Source: Variovorax boronicumulans (GTDB lineage Bacteria; Pseudomonadota; Gammaproteobacteria; Burkholderiales; Burkholderiaceae_C). Taken from it: a stretch of DNA of 64,000 nt. The position numbers and the translations under genes were made by a program. Positions within the stretch are counted from its first letter, which is position 1; each line of letters starts with the position of its first letter. The stretch covers positions 1 through 64,000 of the forward strand of contig NZ_VEDO01000018.1 of the NCBI RefSeq assembly GCF_007677875.1, read 5' to 3'. Below, one piece after another: positions 1-8,385 of the stretch. The notes under the pieces were generated by a model that was given only the letters and a program-made list of their open reading frames with translations, did no database searches and was not told the origin of the DNA.

Positions 1-63
1 TTCGCCATCCGCGAGGGCGGCAAGACCGTCGGCGCCGGCGTGGTCGCCAAGATCATCGAGTGA
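1..63 (+). CDS. tuf: Elongation factor Tu, C-terminal end (partial)
   Basis: Only the last 20 codons are in the window, reading [20 protein letters not shown] and then TGA. This is the invariant C-terminus of EF-Tu, the GTPase that brings aminoacyl-tRNA to the ribosome. It lies 14 nt upstream of rpsJ on the same strand, the usual tuf-rpsJ junction of the str/S10 region, so the two are probably cotranscribed. Confidence 0.95.
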   Translation, partial: FAIREGGKTVGAGVVAKIIE

Positions 64-77
64 GCGGAGCGCACACC

Positions 78-392
78 ATGAGCAACAAGCAGAAGATCCG
101 CATCCGCCTGAAGGCTTTCGATTACAAGCTGATCGACCAGTCCGCCGCCGAGATCGTCGACACCGCCAAGCGCACCGGCGCCATCGTCAAGGGCCCCGTG
201 CCCCTGCCGACGCGCATGAAGCGTTTCGACATCCTGCGTTCGCCGCACGTCAATAAGACCAGCCGTGACCAGTTCGAGATCCGCACGCACCAGCGCCTGA
301 TGGACATCGTCGACCCGACCGACAAGACCGTCGACGCGCTGATGAAGCTGGACCTGCCGGCCGGCGTGGACGTCGAGATCAAGCTGCAGTAA
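78..392 (+). CDS. rpsJ: 30S ribosomal protein S10
   Basis: The product is 104 aa, a typical S10 length, and begins [20 protein letters not shown], the conserved S10 N-terminus. S10 sits in the head of the small subunit and, as NusE, also takes part in transcription antitermination. An upstream GTG at 60 is in frame, but it overlaps the tuf stop. The ATG at 78 has GGAG at 65-68 and gives the family-standard N-terminus, so I use it. S10 is separated from rplC by 162 nt that contain a hairpin and a promoter-like sequence. Confidence 0.97.
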   Translation: MSNKQKIRIRLKAFDYKLIDQSAAEIVDTAKRTGAIVKGPVPLPTRMKRFDILRSPHVNKTSRDQFEIRTHQRLMDIVDPTDKTVDALMKLDLPAGVDVEIKLQ

Positions 393-415
393 ACGCGGCC
401 TGATCAACCTCTTGT

Positions 416-457
416 AGCCCGGAGTTGCCGATTCGGCAGCTCCGGGCTATAATTTTT
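416..457 (+). terminator. Hairpin with T run between rpsJ and rplC (terminator or attenuator)
   Basis: Arms at 416-430 and 434-448 pair over 15 positions, all Watson-Crick except one G-T pair, around a 3-nt loop (ATT). A run of five T at 453-457 follows the stem after a 4-nt gap. This looks like a weak intrinsic terminator or attenuator for transcripts arriving from tuf-rpsJ. The T run is short and detached, so partial read-through is expected. The DNA overlaps the promoter listed at 425-453. Confidence 0.6.
425..453 (+). promoter_or_regulatory. Sigma-70-type promoter embedded in the rpsJ-rplC hairpin
   Basis: TTGCCG at 425-430 and TATAAT at 448-453 are separated by exactly 17 bp. The -10 is a perfect consensus and the -35 matches at four of six positions. 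The predicted start is near 460, leaving a leader of about 95 nt before rplC. The -35 and spacer are part of the hairpin DNA, so transcripts starting here lack the hairpin while read-through transcripts from rpsJ carry it. Confidence 0.6.
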
Positions 458-554
458 GGCTCCGCGCATTTTGGGCGGGGAATCATCAACCATCTTCCAC
501 GAAAAAACGCTGCGGCCAATTGCAGTTGCAGCGGTGGAAGTTACGGAGAAAACA

Positions 555-1229
555 ATGAGTCAAAGCAACTCCCTCGGGTTGCTGGGACGCAAGGTTGGGA
601 TGATGCGTTTGTTCACCGACGACGGCGATGCAGTGCCCGTCACGGTGGTCGACGTGTCCAACAACCGCGTGACCCAGGTCAAGACCCAAGAGAACGACGG
701 CTACGTCGCTCTGCAGGTGACGTTCGGTGCACGCCGTGCTTCGCGCGTGACCAAGCCGCAAGCCGGCCACCTTGCCAAGGCAGGCGTGGAAGCCGGTGAA
801 ATCATCCAGGAATTCCGCGTGACGGCCGACGCCGCTGCGAAGTACGCCGCCGGTGCCACGCTGCCCGTCGCCGAACTCTTCGCCGTGGGCCAGAAGGTGG
901 ACGTGCAGGGCACGACCATCGGCAAGGGCTTCGCCGGCACGATCAAGCGCCACCACTTCGGTTCGCAGCGCGCCTCCCACGGTAACAGCCGTTCGCACAA
1001 CGTGCCCGGCTCGATCTCCATGGCGCAGGATCCGGGCCGCGTGTTCCCGGGCAAGAAGATGTCGGGCCATCTGGGCGTCGACACCGTCACTACCCAAAAC
1101 CTCGACGTGATCCGCGTCGACGAAGCCCGTCAGCTGCTGATGATCCGCGGCGCCGTTCCCGGCTCCAAGGGCGGCTTCGTGACGGTGCGTCCGGCCATCA
1201 AGGCCAAGACTGAAAAGGGAGCGAACTGA
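555..1229 (+). CDS. rplC: 50S ribosomal protein L3
   Basis: The product is 224 aa and starts [20 protein letters not shown], the L3 N-terminus. L3 binds 23S rRNA near the peptidyl transferase centre and starts large-subunit assembly. The histidine- and glycine-rich loop before GKKMSGHLG is present. The open frame extends upstream to 456, but the ATG at 555 has GGAGA eight to twelve bases upstream and the right length. The stop overlaps the rplD ATG by one base, which suggests translational coupling. Confidence 0.97.
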   Translation: MSQSNSLGLLGRKVGMMRLFTDDGDAVPVTVVDVSNNRVTQVKTQENDGYVALQVTFGARRASRVTKPQAGHLAKAGVEAGEIIQEFRVTADAAAKYAAGATLPVAELFAVGQKVDVQGTTIGKGFAGTIKRHHFGSQRASHGNSRSHNVPGSISMAQDPGRVFPGKKMSGHLGVDTVTTQNLDVIRVDEARQLLMIRGAVPGSKGGFVTVRPAIKAKTEKGAN

Positions 1230-1852
1230 TGCAGATCGAACTCCTGAACGACCAAGGCCAGGCCGCGTCCAAGGTGGACGTGCCCGACACCGTGTTCGGT
1301 CGTGACTACAACGAAGACCTGGTGCACCAGGTCGTGGTGGCCTACCAGGCCAACGCCCGCCAGGGCACGCGTGCGCAGAAGGACCGTGAACAGGTCAAGC
1401 ACTCGACCAAGAAGCCTTTCAAGCAAAAGGGCACGGGTCGCGCACGTGCCGGTATGACGTCCTCGCCGCTGTGGCGTGGGGGCGGTCGGATCTTCCCGAA
1501 CATGCCGGACGAAAACTTCACCCAGAAGCTGAACAAGAAGATGTACCGCGCCGGCATGGCATCCATCTTCTCGCAGCTCGCCCGCGAAGGCCGCCTGGCT
1601 GTCGTCGAGTCGCTGACGGTGGATTCGCCCAAGACCAAGGCCCTGGCCACGCGCCTGAAGGCCCTGAACCTGGCCTCTTCGGTCATGGTCATCGCCGACG
1701 AAGTCGACGAGAACCTGTACCTGGCCTCCCGCAACCTGGCCAACGTGCTGGTTGTCGAGCCGCGCTACGCCGATCCAGTGTCGCTGGTGCATTACAAGAA
1801 GGTCCTGGTGACCAAGGCCGCCATGGACAAACTCAAGGAGATGTTCGCATGA
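1229..1852 (+). CDS. rplD: 50S ribosomal protein L4
   Basis: At 207 aa it has the normal L4 length. The central loop [20 protein letters not shown], which extends into the exit tunnel, is conserved. In enterobacteria L4 also represses its own operon by acting on the S10 leader; whether it does so here is unknown, and the usual leader position upstream of rpsJ is occupied by tuf. The start overlaps the rplC stop by one base, and the stop overlaps the rplW start (ATGA). Confidence 0.97.
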   Translation: MQIELLNDQGQAASKVDVPDTVFGRDYNEDLVHQVVVAYQANARQGTRAQKDREQVKHSTKKPFKQKGTGRARAGMTSSPLWRGGGRIFPNMPDENFTQKLNKKMYRAGMASIFSQLAREGRLAVVESLTVDSPKTKALATRLKALNLASSVMVIADEVDENLYLASRNLANVLVVEPRYADPVSLVHYKKVLVTKAAMDKLKEMFA

Positions 1853-2172
1853 GCTCCTCCAAGACGAAGCAATTCGACGAAGGCCGTCTGATGCAGGTGC
1901 TGGTTGCGCCTGTCGTCTCCGAGAAGGCCACCATGGTCGCCGAGAAGTCCAACGCCGTCACCTTCAAGGTGCTGCAGGACGCGACCAAGCATGAGATCAA
2001 GGCCGCAGTGCAACTGCTGTTCAAGGTCGAGGTGAAGGGCGTGTCCGTGGTCAACACCAAGGGCAAGACCAAGCGCTTCGGCAAGTCCATCGGCCGCCGG
2101 GACAACGTGCGCAAGGCGTACGTGACCCTGCAACCGGGCCAGGAACTCCAACTGACCGGGGAGGCTGCATAA
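1849..2172 (+). CDS. rplW: 50S ribosomal protein L23
   Basis: The product is 107 aa. The core near residues 15-100, including [14 protein letters not shown] and [20 protein letters not shown], is the L23 fold that binds 23S rRNA domain III at the exit-tunnel rim, where trigger factor and SRP dock. The start ATG overlaps the rplD stop in an ATGA arrangement. The open frame runs much further upstream in the same phase, but that part overlaps rplD and is not coding for L23. Confidence 0.97.
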   Translation: MSSSKTKQFDEGRLMQVLVAPVVSEKATMVAEKSNAVTFKVLQDATKHEIKAAVQLLFKVEVKGVSVVNTKGKTKRFGKSIGRRDNVRKAYVTLQPGQELQLTGEAA

Positions 2173-2173
2173 C

Positions 2174-2998
2174 ATGGCCGTCATCAAGATGAAGCCCACC
2201 TCGCCAGGCCGTCGCGGCATGGTGAAGGTGACGCGCGACCACCTGCACAAGGGTGCTGCGCACGCGCCGCTGCTGGAGCCGCAATTCCAGAAGGCCGGCC
2301 GCAACAACAACGGTCACATCACGACCCGTCACAAGGGCGGTGGCCACAAGCACCACTACCGTGTGGTGGACTTCGTGCGCAACAAGGACGGCATCCCGGC
2401 CAAGGTCGAACGCATCGAGTACGACCCGAACCGCTCCGCCCACATCGCGCTCGTGTGCTACGCCGACGGCGAGCGCCGCTACATCATCGCCCCGCGCGGT
2501 GTGGAAGTCGGTGCAACGCTGCTGTCGGGCGCAGAGGCCCCGATCCGCGCTGGCAACACGCTGCCGATCCGCAACATCCCCGTCGGTTCGACGATCCACT
2601 GCATCGAGCTGCAGCCGGGCAAGGGTGCGCAGATCGCGCGTTCCGCCGGTGCATCGGCTACGCTGCTGGCCCGCGAATCCGCCTACGCCCAGGTGCGTAT
2701 GCGTTCGGGCGAAGTGCGCAAGATCCACATCGAGTGCCGCGCCACCATCGGTGAAGTCGCCAACGAAGAGCACAGCCTGCGCCGTCTGGGCAAGGCCGGT
2801 GCCACGCGCTGGCAAGGCATCCGTCCGACCGTTCGTGGCGTCGTCATGAACCCGGTGGACCACCCGCACGGTGGTGGTGAAGGCAAGACCGGTGAAGGTC
2901 GCCACCCCGTCGACCCGTGGGGCAACCTGACCAAGGGCTATCGCACCCGCAACAACAAGCGCACGCAGGTGATGATCGTGTCGCGTCGCAAGAAGTAA
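2174..2998 (+). CDS. rplB: 50S ribosomal protein L2
   Basis: The product is 274 aa, the standard L2 length. L2 is needed for subunit joining and peptidyl transferase activity. The conserved C-terminal segment [20 protein letters not shown], containing the essential histidine, is present near residue 225. The gene begins 1 nt after the rplW stop and is followed by rpsS after 10 nt. Confidence 0.98.
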   Translation: MAVIKMKPTSPGRRGMVKVTRDHLHKGAAHAPLLEPQFQKAGRNNNGHITTRHKGGGHKHHYRVVDFVRNKDGIPAKVERIEYDPNRSAHIALVCYADGERRYIIAPRGVEVGATLLSGAEAPIRAGNTLPIRNIPVGSTIHCIELQPGKGAQIARSAGASATLLARESAYAQVRMRSGEVRKIHIECRATIGEVANEEHSLRRLGKAGATRWQGIRPTVRGVVMNPVDHPHGGGEGKTGEGRHPVDPWGNLTKGYRTRNNKRTQVMIVSRRKK

Positions 2999-3008
2999 GG
3001 GATAGCAC

Positions 3009-3287
3009 ATGACCCGCTCTCTCAAGAAGGGTCCCTTTGTGGACCATCACCTGGTTGCCAAGGCCGACAAGGCCGTGACGACCAAGGACAAGAAGCCGAT
3101 CAAGACCTGGTCGCGTCGCTCCATGATCCTGCCCGAGTTCATCGGCCTGACCATCGCCGTGCACAACGGCAAGCAGCACGTTCCGGTCTACATCACCGAC
3201 CAGATGGTCGGTCACAAGCTGGGCGAGTTCGCACTGACCCGTACGTTCAAGGGTCACCCCGCGGACAAGAAAGTCCAGAAGAAGTAA
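3009..3287 (+). CDS. rpsS: 30S ribosomal protein S19
   Basis: The product is 92 aa, starting [15 protein letters not shown], as in all bacterial S19. It binds 16S rRNA in the head with S13, close to the A-site tRNA. Key elements [20 protein letters not shown] and GHKLGEFA are present. It has normal length and position between rplB and rplV. Confidence 0.98.
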   Translation: MTRSLKKGPFVDHHLVAKADKAVTTKDKKPIKTWSRRSMILPEFIGLTIAVHNGKQHVPVYITDQMVGHKLGEFALTRTFKGHPADKKVQKK

Positions 3288-3296
3288 GGAATGACC

Positions 3297-3626
3297 ATGG
3301 AAACACGTGCAGTCCTGCGGGGTGTCCGTCTGTCGGTCGACAAAGGCCGTCTGGTGGCCGACCTGATTCGCGGCAAGAAGGTGGACCAAGCGCTGAACAC
3401 GCTGCAATTCACGCAGAAGAAGGCCGCCGTCATCATCAAGAAGGTGCTGGAGTCCGCGATCGCGAACGCCGAGCACAACGACGGTGCCGACATCGACGAA
3501 CTGAAGGTCAAGACCATCTACGTCGAACAAGGTGCCACGCTCAAGCGTTTCACCGCGCGCGCCAAGGGCCGCGGCAACCGCATCAGCAAGCCCACGTGCC
3601 ACGTGTACGTGACGGTTGGCAACTGA
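3297..3626 (+). CDS. rplV: 50S ribosomal protein L22
   Basis: The product is 109 aa, beginning [21 protein letters not shown]22 lines the exit tunnel, and its beta-hairpin is where macrolide-resistance changes arise in other species. Two ATGs are in frame, at 3291 and 3297. The Shine-Dalgarno AAGGA at 3286-3290 directly abuts the first but is 6 nt from the second, so I choose 3297. The C-terminal [19 protein letters not shown] block is typical. Confidence 0.95.
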   Translation: METRAVLRGVRLSVDKGRLVADLIRGKKVDQALNTLQFTQKKAAVIIKKVLESAIANAEHNDGADIDELKVKTIYVEQGATLKRFTARAKGRGNRISKPTCHVYVTVGN

Positions 3627-3641
3627 GAGGCCTGGAAAGCT

Positions 3642-4499
3642 ATGGGACAGAAAATCCATCCGACCGGCTTCCGCCTCGCGGTGAGCCGCAACTGGGCCAG
3701 CCGCTGGTACGCGAGCAACCGTGACTTCGCCGGCATGCTGGCCGAAGACATCAAGGTGCGCGAGTACCTGAAGACCAAGCTCAAGAACGCGTCCGTGTCG
3801 CGCGTGCTGATCGAGCGCCCCGCCAAGAACGCCCGCATCACGATCTTCTCGGCACGTCCGGGCGTCGTGATCGGCAAGAAGGGCGAGGACATCGAGAACC
3901 TCAAGCGCGAGCTGGCCAAGCAGCTGGGCGTGCCGGTGGCCGTCAATATCGAGGAAGTGCGCAAGCCCGAAATCGATGCCAAGCTGATCGCCGACAGCAT
4001 CACCCAGCAGCTGGAAAAGCGCATCATGTTCCGCCGCGCCATGAAGCGCGCGATGCAGAACGCGATGCGCCTGGGCGCCCAGGGCATCAAGATCATGTCT
4101 GCCGGTCGTCTGAATGGCATCGAAATCGCCCGTACCGAGTGGTACCGCGAAGGCCGTGTGCCGCTGCACACGCTGCGCGCGGACATCGACTACGGCGTGT
4201 CCGAAGCCAAGACCACCTACGGCGTCATCGGCGTCAAGGTCTGGGTCTACAAGGGCGACACCCTGGGCCGTGGCGATGCACCCGTGGCGCAGGAGCCGCG
4301 TGCCGAGGAAGAGCGTCGTCCGCGTGGCCCGCGCCGCGATGGCCGCCCCGGTGATCGTCCTGCCGGCCGTGGCCCCCGCCGCGACGGTGGCGACCGCCCC
4401 AATGAAACCGCAGGCGCGAATGCGCCGAAATCTACCGTTCAGCGCGTCCGCAAGGTAGCCGCGCCGGCAGCCGGTGCTGCCGACGGTAAAGGAGAGTAA
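3642..4499 (+). CDS. rpsC: 30S ribosomal protein S3 with a charged C-terminal tail
   Basis: The product is 285 aa, compared with 233 aa in E. coli. Residues 1-215 are the usual S3: KH domain with [15 protein letters not shown], then the C-terminal domain that helps form the mRNA entry channel and helicase. The last 65 or so residues are a low-complexity tail rich in Arg, Gly, Asp and Pro with repeated GPRRDG units. Longer S3 tails are common in Burkholderiales. The rplP ATG follows 2 nt after the stop. Confidence 0.97.
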   Translation: MGQKIHPTGFRLAVSRNWASRWYASNRDFAGMLAEDIKVREYLKTKLKNASVSRVLIERPAKNARITIFSARPGVVIGKKGEDIENLKRELAKQLGVPVAVNIEEVRKPEIDAKLIADSITQQLEKRIMFRRAMKRAMQNAMRLGAQGIKIMSAGRLNGIEIARTEWYREGRVPLHTLRADIDYGVSEAKTTYGVIGVKVWVYKGDTLGRGDAPVAQEPRAEEERRPRGPRRDGRPGDRPAGRGPRRDGGDRPNETAGANAPKSTVQRVRKVAAPAAGAADGKGE

Positions 4500-4501
4500 T
4501 C

Positions 4502-4918
4502 ATGTTGCAACCCGCTCGCCGCAAATACCGCAAAGAGCAAAAGGGCCGTAACACGGGCGTCGCCACACGCGGCAGCTCGGTCGCCTTTGGCGATTTCGGC
4601 CTGAAGTGCACCGACCGCGGCCGCCTGACGGCGCGCCAGATCGAGTCGGCCCGTCGTGCGATCTCCCGCCACGTCAAGCGTGGTGGCCGCATCTGGATCC
4701 GCGTGTTCCCGGACAAGCCCATCTCGCAGAAGCCCGCCGAAGTCCGGATGGGTAACGGCAAGGGCAACCCCGAGTACTACGTGGCCGAGATCCAGCCCGG
4801 CAAGATCGTGTTCGAAATCGTCGGTGTTCCCGAAGAGCTCGCCCGCGAAGCGTTCCGCCTGGCTGCCGCCAAGCTGCCGCTGCGCACGACCTTCGTGACG
4901 CGCATGATCGGCCAGTGA
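4502..4918 (+). CDS. rplP: 50S ribosomal protein L16
   Basis: The product is 138 aa, normal for L16, starting [18 protein letters not shown]16 organises the A-site region and binds tRNA elbows. [20 protein letters not shown] and the [13 protein letters not shown] segment, with the arginine that is hydroxylated in some bacteria nearby, are conserved. It is followed 14 nt later by rpmC. Confidence 0.98.
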   Translation: MLQPARRKYRKEQKGRNTGVATRGSSVAFGDFGLKCTDRGRLTARQIESARRAISRHVKRGGRIWIRVFPDKPISQKPAEVRMGNGKGNPEYYVAEIQPGKIVFEIVGVPEELAREAFRLAAAKLPLRTTFVTRMIGQ

Positions 4919-4932
4919 GCGAGGAGACCTGA

Positions 4933-5154
4933 ATGTCCAAGATCACGGAATCCCGCAAGAACCTGCAAGCCAAGGACGTCGCCGGCCTCGAAGCCGAAGT
5001 CAAGGCGCTGCAGAAGGCCCATTTCGGTCTGCGCATGCAAAAGGGCACGCAGCAGCTGAACAACACCGCAACGCTGCGCAGCACGCGCCGCGAGATCGCG
5101 CGCGCCAAGACCATCCTGGCCCAAAAGCGCAGCGCCGATGCGGCCGCCAAGTAA
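4933..5154 (+). CDS. rpmC: 50S ribosomal protein L29
   Basis: The product is 73 aa, slightly longer than the usual 63-66 because of an N-terminal extension ([20 protein letters not shown]). The core with [20 protein letters not shown] and [13 protein letters not shown] is the helical-hairpin L29 that sits by the exit tunnel beside L23. GAGGAG lies at 4921-4926, properly placed for the ATG at 4933. Confidence 0.96.
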   Translation: MSKITESRKNLQAKDVAGLEAEVKALQKAHFGLRMQKGTQQLNNTATLRSTRREIARAKTILAQKRSADAAAK

Positions 5155-5165
5155 GGAGTAGCACC

Positions 5166-5435
5166 ATGACGGAAGCGAAACCCTCCCTCAAGCGCACTCT
5201 GATCGGCAAGGTCGTCAGCGACAAGCGCGCCAAGACGGTGACGGTGCTGATCGAGCGCCGCGTCAAGCACGAGCTCTACGGCAAGATCGTGGCCCGTTCC
5301 AGCAAGTACCACGCCCACGACGAAAAGGGCGAGTACAAGCTGGGCGACACCATCGAGATCACCGAAAGCCGGCCGATCTCCAAGACCAAGACCTGGGTTG
5401 CGACCCGTCTGGTCCAGAAGGCCCCCGAGCTCTGA
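5166..5435 (+). CDS. rpsQ: 30S ribosomal protein S17
   Basis: The product is 89 aa with the S17 OB-fold and the signature [20 protein letters not shown]. It is a primary binder of 16S rRNA helix 11. In most bacteria rplN follows directly. Here a strong terminator at 5471-5505 and an unrelated peroxiredoxin gene follow, so this is the last gene of the truncated S10 operon. Confidence 0.98.
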   Translation: MTEAKPSLKRTLIGKVVSDKRAKTVTVLIERRVKHELYGKIVARSSKYHAHDEKGEYKLGDTIEITESRPISKTKTWVATRLVQKAPEL

Positions 5436-5470
5436 TGGTTTGCCGGCAGTGCCGGCATCGCAAGCGATTG

Positions 5471-5505
5471 AAAACGGCCCACAATGTGGGCCGTTTTTCT
5501 TTTTC
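5471..5505 (+). terminator. Intrinsic terminator after rpsQ
   Basis: A perfect 12-bp stem (arms 5471-5482 and 5486-5497) surrounds a 3-nt loop. The T-rich tract runs through 5505, interrupted by a single C at 5499. It marks the end of the S10 transcription unit. Confidence 0.93.
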
Positions 5506-5527
5506 AACACGCTACAGGAGAGCACAC

Positions 5528-6034
5528 ATGATCCAAGTCGGCGACAGCCTGCCCAGCACCACGCTGATGGAGTATTCCGAAGTCGAGGGCGAGGGCTGCA
5601 GCATCGGCCCCAATCCGGTCGATGTGGCCAAAGCGAGCGCAGGCAAGACGATCGCGCTGTTCGCGCTGCCGGGTGCCTTCACGCCCACCTGTTCGGCCAA
5701 GCATGTGCCGGATTACGTCGAGAACCAGGCCGCGCTCAAGGCAGCCGGCGTGGACGAGATCTGGTGCGTGAGCGTGAACGACGCGTTCGTGATGGGCGCC
5801 TGGGCGCGGGACCAGAAGACCGCTGGCAAGGTCCGCATGCTGGCCGATGGGAGTGCAGACTTCGCCAAGGCCACCGGCCTGACGCTGGACCTCACGGCGC
5901 GCGGCATGGGCCTGCGCAGCAACCGCTACTCCATGCTGGTCAAGGACGGCAAGGTCGCGGCGCTGAACGTGGAAGCACCGGGCAAGTTCGAAGTCAGCGA
6001 CGCCGCCACCCTGCTCAAGCAGGCCCAGGGCTGA
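5528..6034 (+). CDS. Peroxiredoxin, Prx5/AhpE-like redoxin family
   Basis: The product is 168 aa, a cytosolic thiol peroxidase predicted to reduce H2O2 and organic hydroperoxides. The peroxidatic motif PGAFTPTCS is at residues 48-56 with Cys55, and Cys80 in EIWCVSVND could resolve it. PGAFTPTCS and the later LRSNRYSMLVKDG segment are typical of the type II Prx5 group. CAGGAGAGCACAC precedes the ATG at 5528. It lies directly behind the S10 terminator and is probably expressed separately or by read-through. The physiological thiol donor is not evident from the neighbours. Confidence 0.92.
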   Translation: MIQVGDSLPSTTLMEYSEVEGEGCSIGPNPVDVAKASAGKTIALFALPGAFTPTCSAKHVPDYVENQAALKAAGVDEIWCVSVNDAFVMGAWARDQKTAGKVRMLADGSADFAKATGLTLDLTARGMGLRSNRYSMLVKDGKVAALNVEAPGKFEVSDAATLLKQAQG

Positions 6035-6055
6035 GGTCCTGCAGGCCGGCCGCGC

Positions 6056-6538
6056 TCAGAGCTCGGCCTTGAGGTAGTGCGCGCCCGCGATCGGATTGTG
6101 GTAGTAGGGCGGCACTTCTTGGAACCCCAGTTCTTCGTACAAGGCGCGAGCTGCCTCCATGTCGTCCAGTGTGTCGAGCAGCACGCAGCCGTAGCCGGCG
6201 CGGCGGCCTGCGTCCAGGGCCTGCTCGGCCAGTTGCCGGCCCAGGCCGAAACCGCGAAAGGCCTTGCGCACATACAGGCGCTTCATCTCGCAGGCGTTGG
6301 CATAGTCCGTGTCATCCAGCGGCCGCAGCGCGCAGCAGCCGGCCACGGCATCGTCGACCAGTGCCAGCAGCAGCGCACCGCGCGGGGCGGCATAGACGCC
6401 GGGCAGCGAAGCGAGCTCGGCGTCGAACTGCTGGAACTGCAGGTCCACACCGAGGCTGGCCGCGTATTCGGAGAAGATTTCACGGGTCGCGTCCAGCAGC
6501 GCAGGGTCGTCGGGCTGGATGATGCTGATCCTTGGCAT
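6056..6538 (-). CDS. GNAT-family N-acetyltransferase
   Basis: The product is 160 aa. The acetyl-CoA-binding motif A is visible as MKRLYVRKAFRGFGLGRQL, with the pyrophosphate loop RGFGLGR at residues 95-101, and motif B near LYEELGFQEVPPYYHNP. The substrate is unknown; the ending is like many small-molecule or amino-acid acetyltransferases. I use the ATG at 6538. The open frame continues upstream to 7186, but that part is antisense phase to the next gene and has no GNAT similarity. It is convergent with the peroxiredoxin. Confidence 0.88.
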   Translation of the reverse strand: MPRISIIQPDDPALLDATREIFSEYAASLGVDLQFQQFDAELASLPGVYAAPRGALLLALVDDAVAGCCALRPLDDTDYANACEMKRLYVRKAFRGFGLGRQLAEQALDAGRRAGYGCVLLDTLDDMEAARALYEELGFQEVPPYYHNPIAGAHYLKAEL

Positions 6539-6621
6539 CGGCAGGCGGGCAGGCGAGGGCACGGCCCAGTGTAGCGACTCGGACGGCGGTCCCCAACCCG
6601 GGTGCTCCCGGGTGGACGCGC

Positions 6622-7122
6622 TCAAGCCTCGGCCAACAGCTTCTCGATCAGGCGGTGCAGCTCGGCGAAGTCTGGCTCGCCCACGTAGCGTTTGACGATC
6701 TCGCCGCGCTTGTTGACGACGAAGGTCGTGGGCGTCAGCTGGATGTCGCCCCAGGCCTTGGCCACACTGCCGGTGTTGTCGATGGCCACGCGGAACGGCA
6801 GCTTGCGCGTCTCGGCGAAGTTCACGACATAGCTGGGCGGGTCGTACTGCATGGCGACGGCCAGCGTGTCGTAGCCCTGCCGGCTGTACTTGTCGTGGGT
6901 GGCGACGATGCGCGGCATCTCGGCCACGCAGGTCACGCAACTCGTGGCCCAGAAGTTGACCAGCGTGACGCGGCCCTTCATCGCCTGCGTGTCCACGGTG
7001 CTGCCGTCCAGCAGCACATACCTGGCATCCGGCGCCGGCGTAGGGGCGGCCATGACGTGGTAACCGAGTGCGCCGGCGGTCAGCAGGACGGCGACAGCGG
7101 CGAGGGAGTAGAGCTTTTTCAT
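6622..7122 (-). CDS. TlpA-like thioredoxin-fold protein, exported
   Basis: The product is 166 aa. An N-terminal hydrophobic segment (residues 4-23) is a signal peptide or anchor. The redox motif is CVTC at residues 62-65 in FWATSCVTCVAEMP, and the cis-Pro loop LTPTTFVVN follows. This architecture fits a periplasmic thioredoxin of the TlpA/ResA group, used in disulfide reduction or cytochrome c maturation. CVTC differs from the usual CPPC/CEPC of that group, so the redox potential may differ. The MKKLYS start at 7122 is preferred over an upstream extension to 7197 that lacks signal-peptide form. Confidence 0.88.
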   Translation of the reverse strand: MKKLYSLAAVAVLLTAGALGYHVMAAPTPAPDARYVLLDGSTVDTQAMKGRVTLVNFWATSCVTCVAEMPRIVATHDKYSRQGYDTLAVAMQYDPPSYVVNFAETRKLPFRVAIDNTGSVAKAWGDIQLTPTTFVVNKRGEIVKRYVGEPDFAELHRLIEKLLAEA

Positions 7123-7186
7123 GGCGGTGAGGGCAGACCGGAAGAGCGACTCGGCAAATGCGGAAAAGTTCGGCAGCCTGGCGCAT

Positions 7187-8326
7187 TCAGCGCGCATGGG
7201 CCCGCGACAGGCCGTACAGCAGTGTGCTGGCCAGCTGGCTGCGCAGATTGTGCAGCGTCAGACTGTCCTCGCGCATCCACTGGGTCAGCGAAGCGCTGGC
7301 TGCGTCCGGTGCGATCTCGATCCAGGGGATGTCGGGCGCCGCGCTCTGCAGTTCCTGCTGCAGGCGCTGCGTCGCGGCATCGATGTTGCGGGCGTCCACG
7401 AGCACGAGGTCGGCCCGGGTCTGGGCGAACTGGCGCTGTGCCGCGGTGCCGGTCGCCACCCAGTCGACCAGGGCGCCCAGGCTTTCGCAGACATGCTCGA
7501 CCTCCAGGCGCACCACTTCGTGCCGCGTGATCAGCAGCACACGCTGGTGCTGCAACGGCACGGCCGCGCTGCCCACCAGCGAATCCTGGCTGGTCAGCAG
7601 GTCGCCGGGAAGCGGGTCGGGTGCGACCTCGTGCAACTGCTGCAGGCCCAAGGTCAGCACCGTTTCATCGCCGTGGTTCTGGCGGGCCAGCCGGCTGCCC
7701 GTCGCGCGTGCCAGCGTCTCCAGCAAGTGCCAGGACAGGCGTTGCCGCTTGTCCGGGGCAGTGGGGGCGGCACCCTCGGCGCGCAGGCGCAGGCGCAGCA
7801 GGGCGATGGCCATGTCGCCGGAGGCGTCGATCGAGACCGCGAGGCTGTGGTCGGGCCGGATGCACCAGGCGATGGCTGCATCGAGCAGGCGCTGCAGCAA
7901 CTCGGCGTCGTTGGCGACCCAGGCCGGCGCGGTGCTTTGCTGACGCACCTGGACCCGGTGGCGCTGCATGCTGGGCATCTGCCGCGCCAAGGCCTGCGAC
8001 AAGAGGATGTCCAGGCGTTGCGGCTGGCCCGTGGCAGGGCGCAGCGACTCGGCCAGCGCCGCCAGTTGCCGGCTCTGTTGCGCGATTTGCAAGCCGTCTT
8101 CCACCGCAGCGCCGAGCCGCTGCAGCTCGGCGCGCGAGATCTTGCCGCTGCGCAGGAACGCCTGGACGATGGCGTGCGCCTCCTCCATCGGCGGTCCGAG
8201 TGCGTCGCCGATGTCCGTGGCCAGGCTGGCATGGGCGCGCGCCGTCCCCGACGCCGTCGCTGTCGGGTGCAGCGGCAAGGGCGGTATGCCGGGCATTGCC
8301 GGATCGGGGTCTGGGTCGTGGGTCAT
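7187..8326 (-). CDS. Degenerate histidine-kinase-like protein with a C-terminal receiver-like domain
   Basis: The product is 379 aa, not confidently assignable to a named family. After a Pro/Asp-rich N-terminus, residues 45-110 form a helical stretch. A segment near residue 145 (VANDAELLQRLLDAAIAWC) resembles the N-box of a GHKL ATPase, but the glycine-rich F and G boxes are not recognisable. The last 120 residues start with RVLLITRHEVVRLEV and contain ADLVLVDAR, resembling a receiver domain with a candidate phospho-Asp. No transmembrane segment or phospho-acceptor His is obvious. It is divergent from the lipoprotein gene at 8386. Confidence 0.6.
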   Translation of the reverse strand: MTHDPDPDPAMPGIPPLPLHPTATASGTARAHASLATDIGDALGPPMEEAHAIVQAFLRSGKISRAELQRLGAAVEDGLQIAQQSRQLAALAESLRPATGQPQRLDILLSQALARQMPSMQRHRVQVRQQSTAPAWVANDAELLQRLLDAAIAWCIRPDHSLAVSIDASGDMAIALLRLRLRAEGAAPTAPDKRQRLSWHLLETLARATGSRLARQNHGDETVLTLGLQQLHEVAPDPLPGDLLTSQDSLVGSAAVPLQHQRVLLITRHEVVRLEVEHVCESLGALVDWVATGTAAQRQFAQTRADLVLVDARNIDAATQRLQQELQSAAPDIPWIEIAPDAASASLTQWMREDSLTLHNLRSQLASTLLYGLSRAHAR

Positions 8327-8385
8327 GGGCAGCTCTTCAGTTTAATGGGCCGGTTACCGGTTGCACGCGCTCGATAATCCGCGCC

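Noticed and set aside
4300..4499. Possible frameshift at the repetitive end of rpsC
   Set aside because: The Arg/Gly/Asp tail stays in frame to a normal stop 2 nt before rplP, and similar S3 tails occur in related bacteria.
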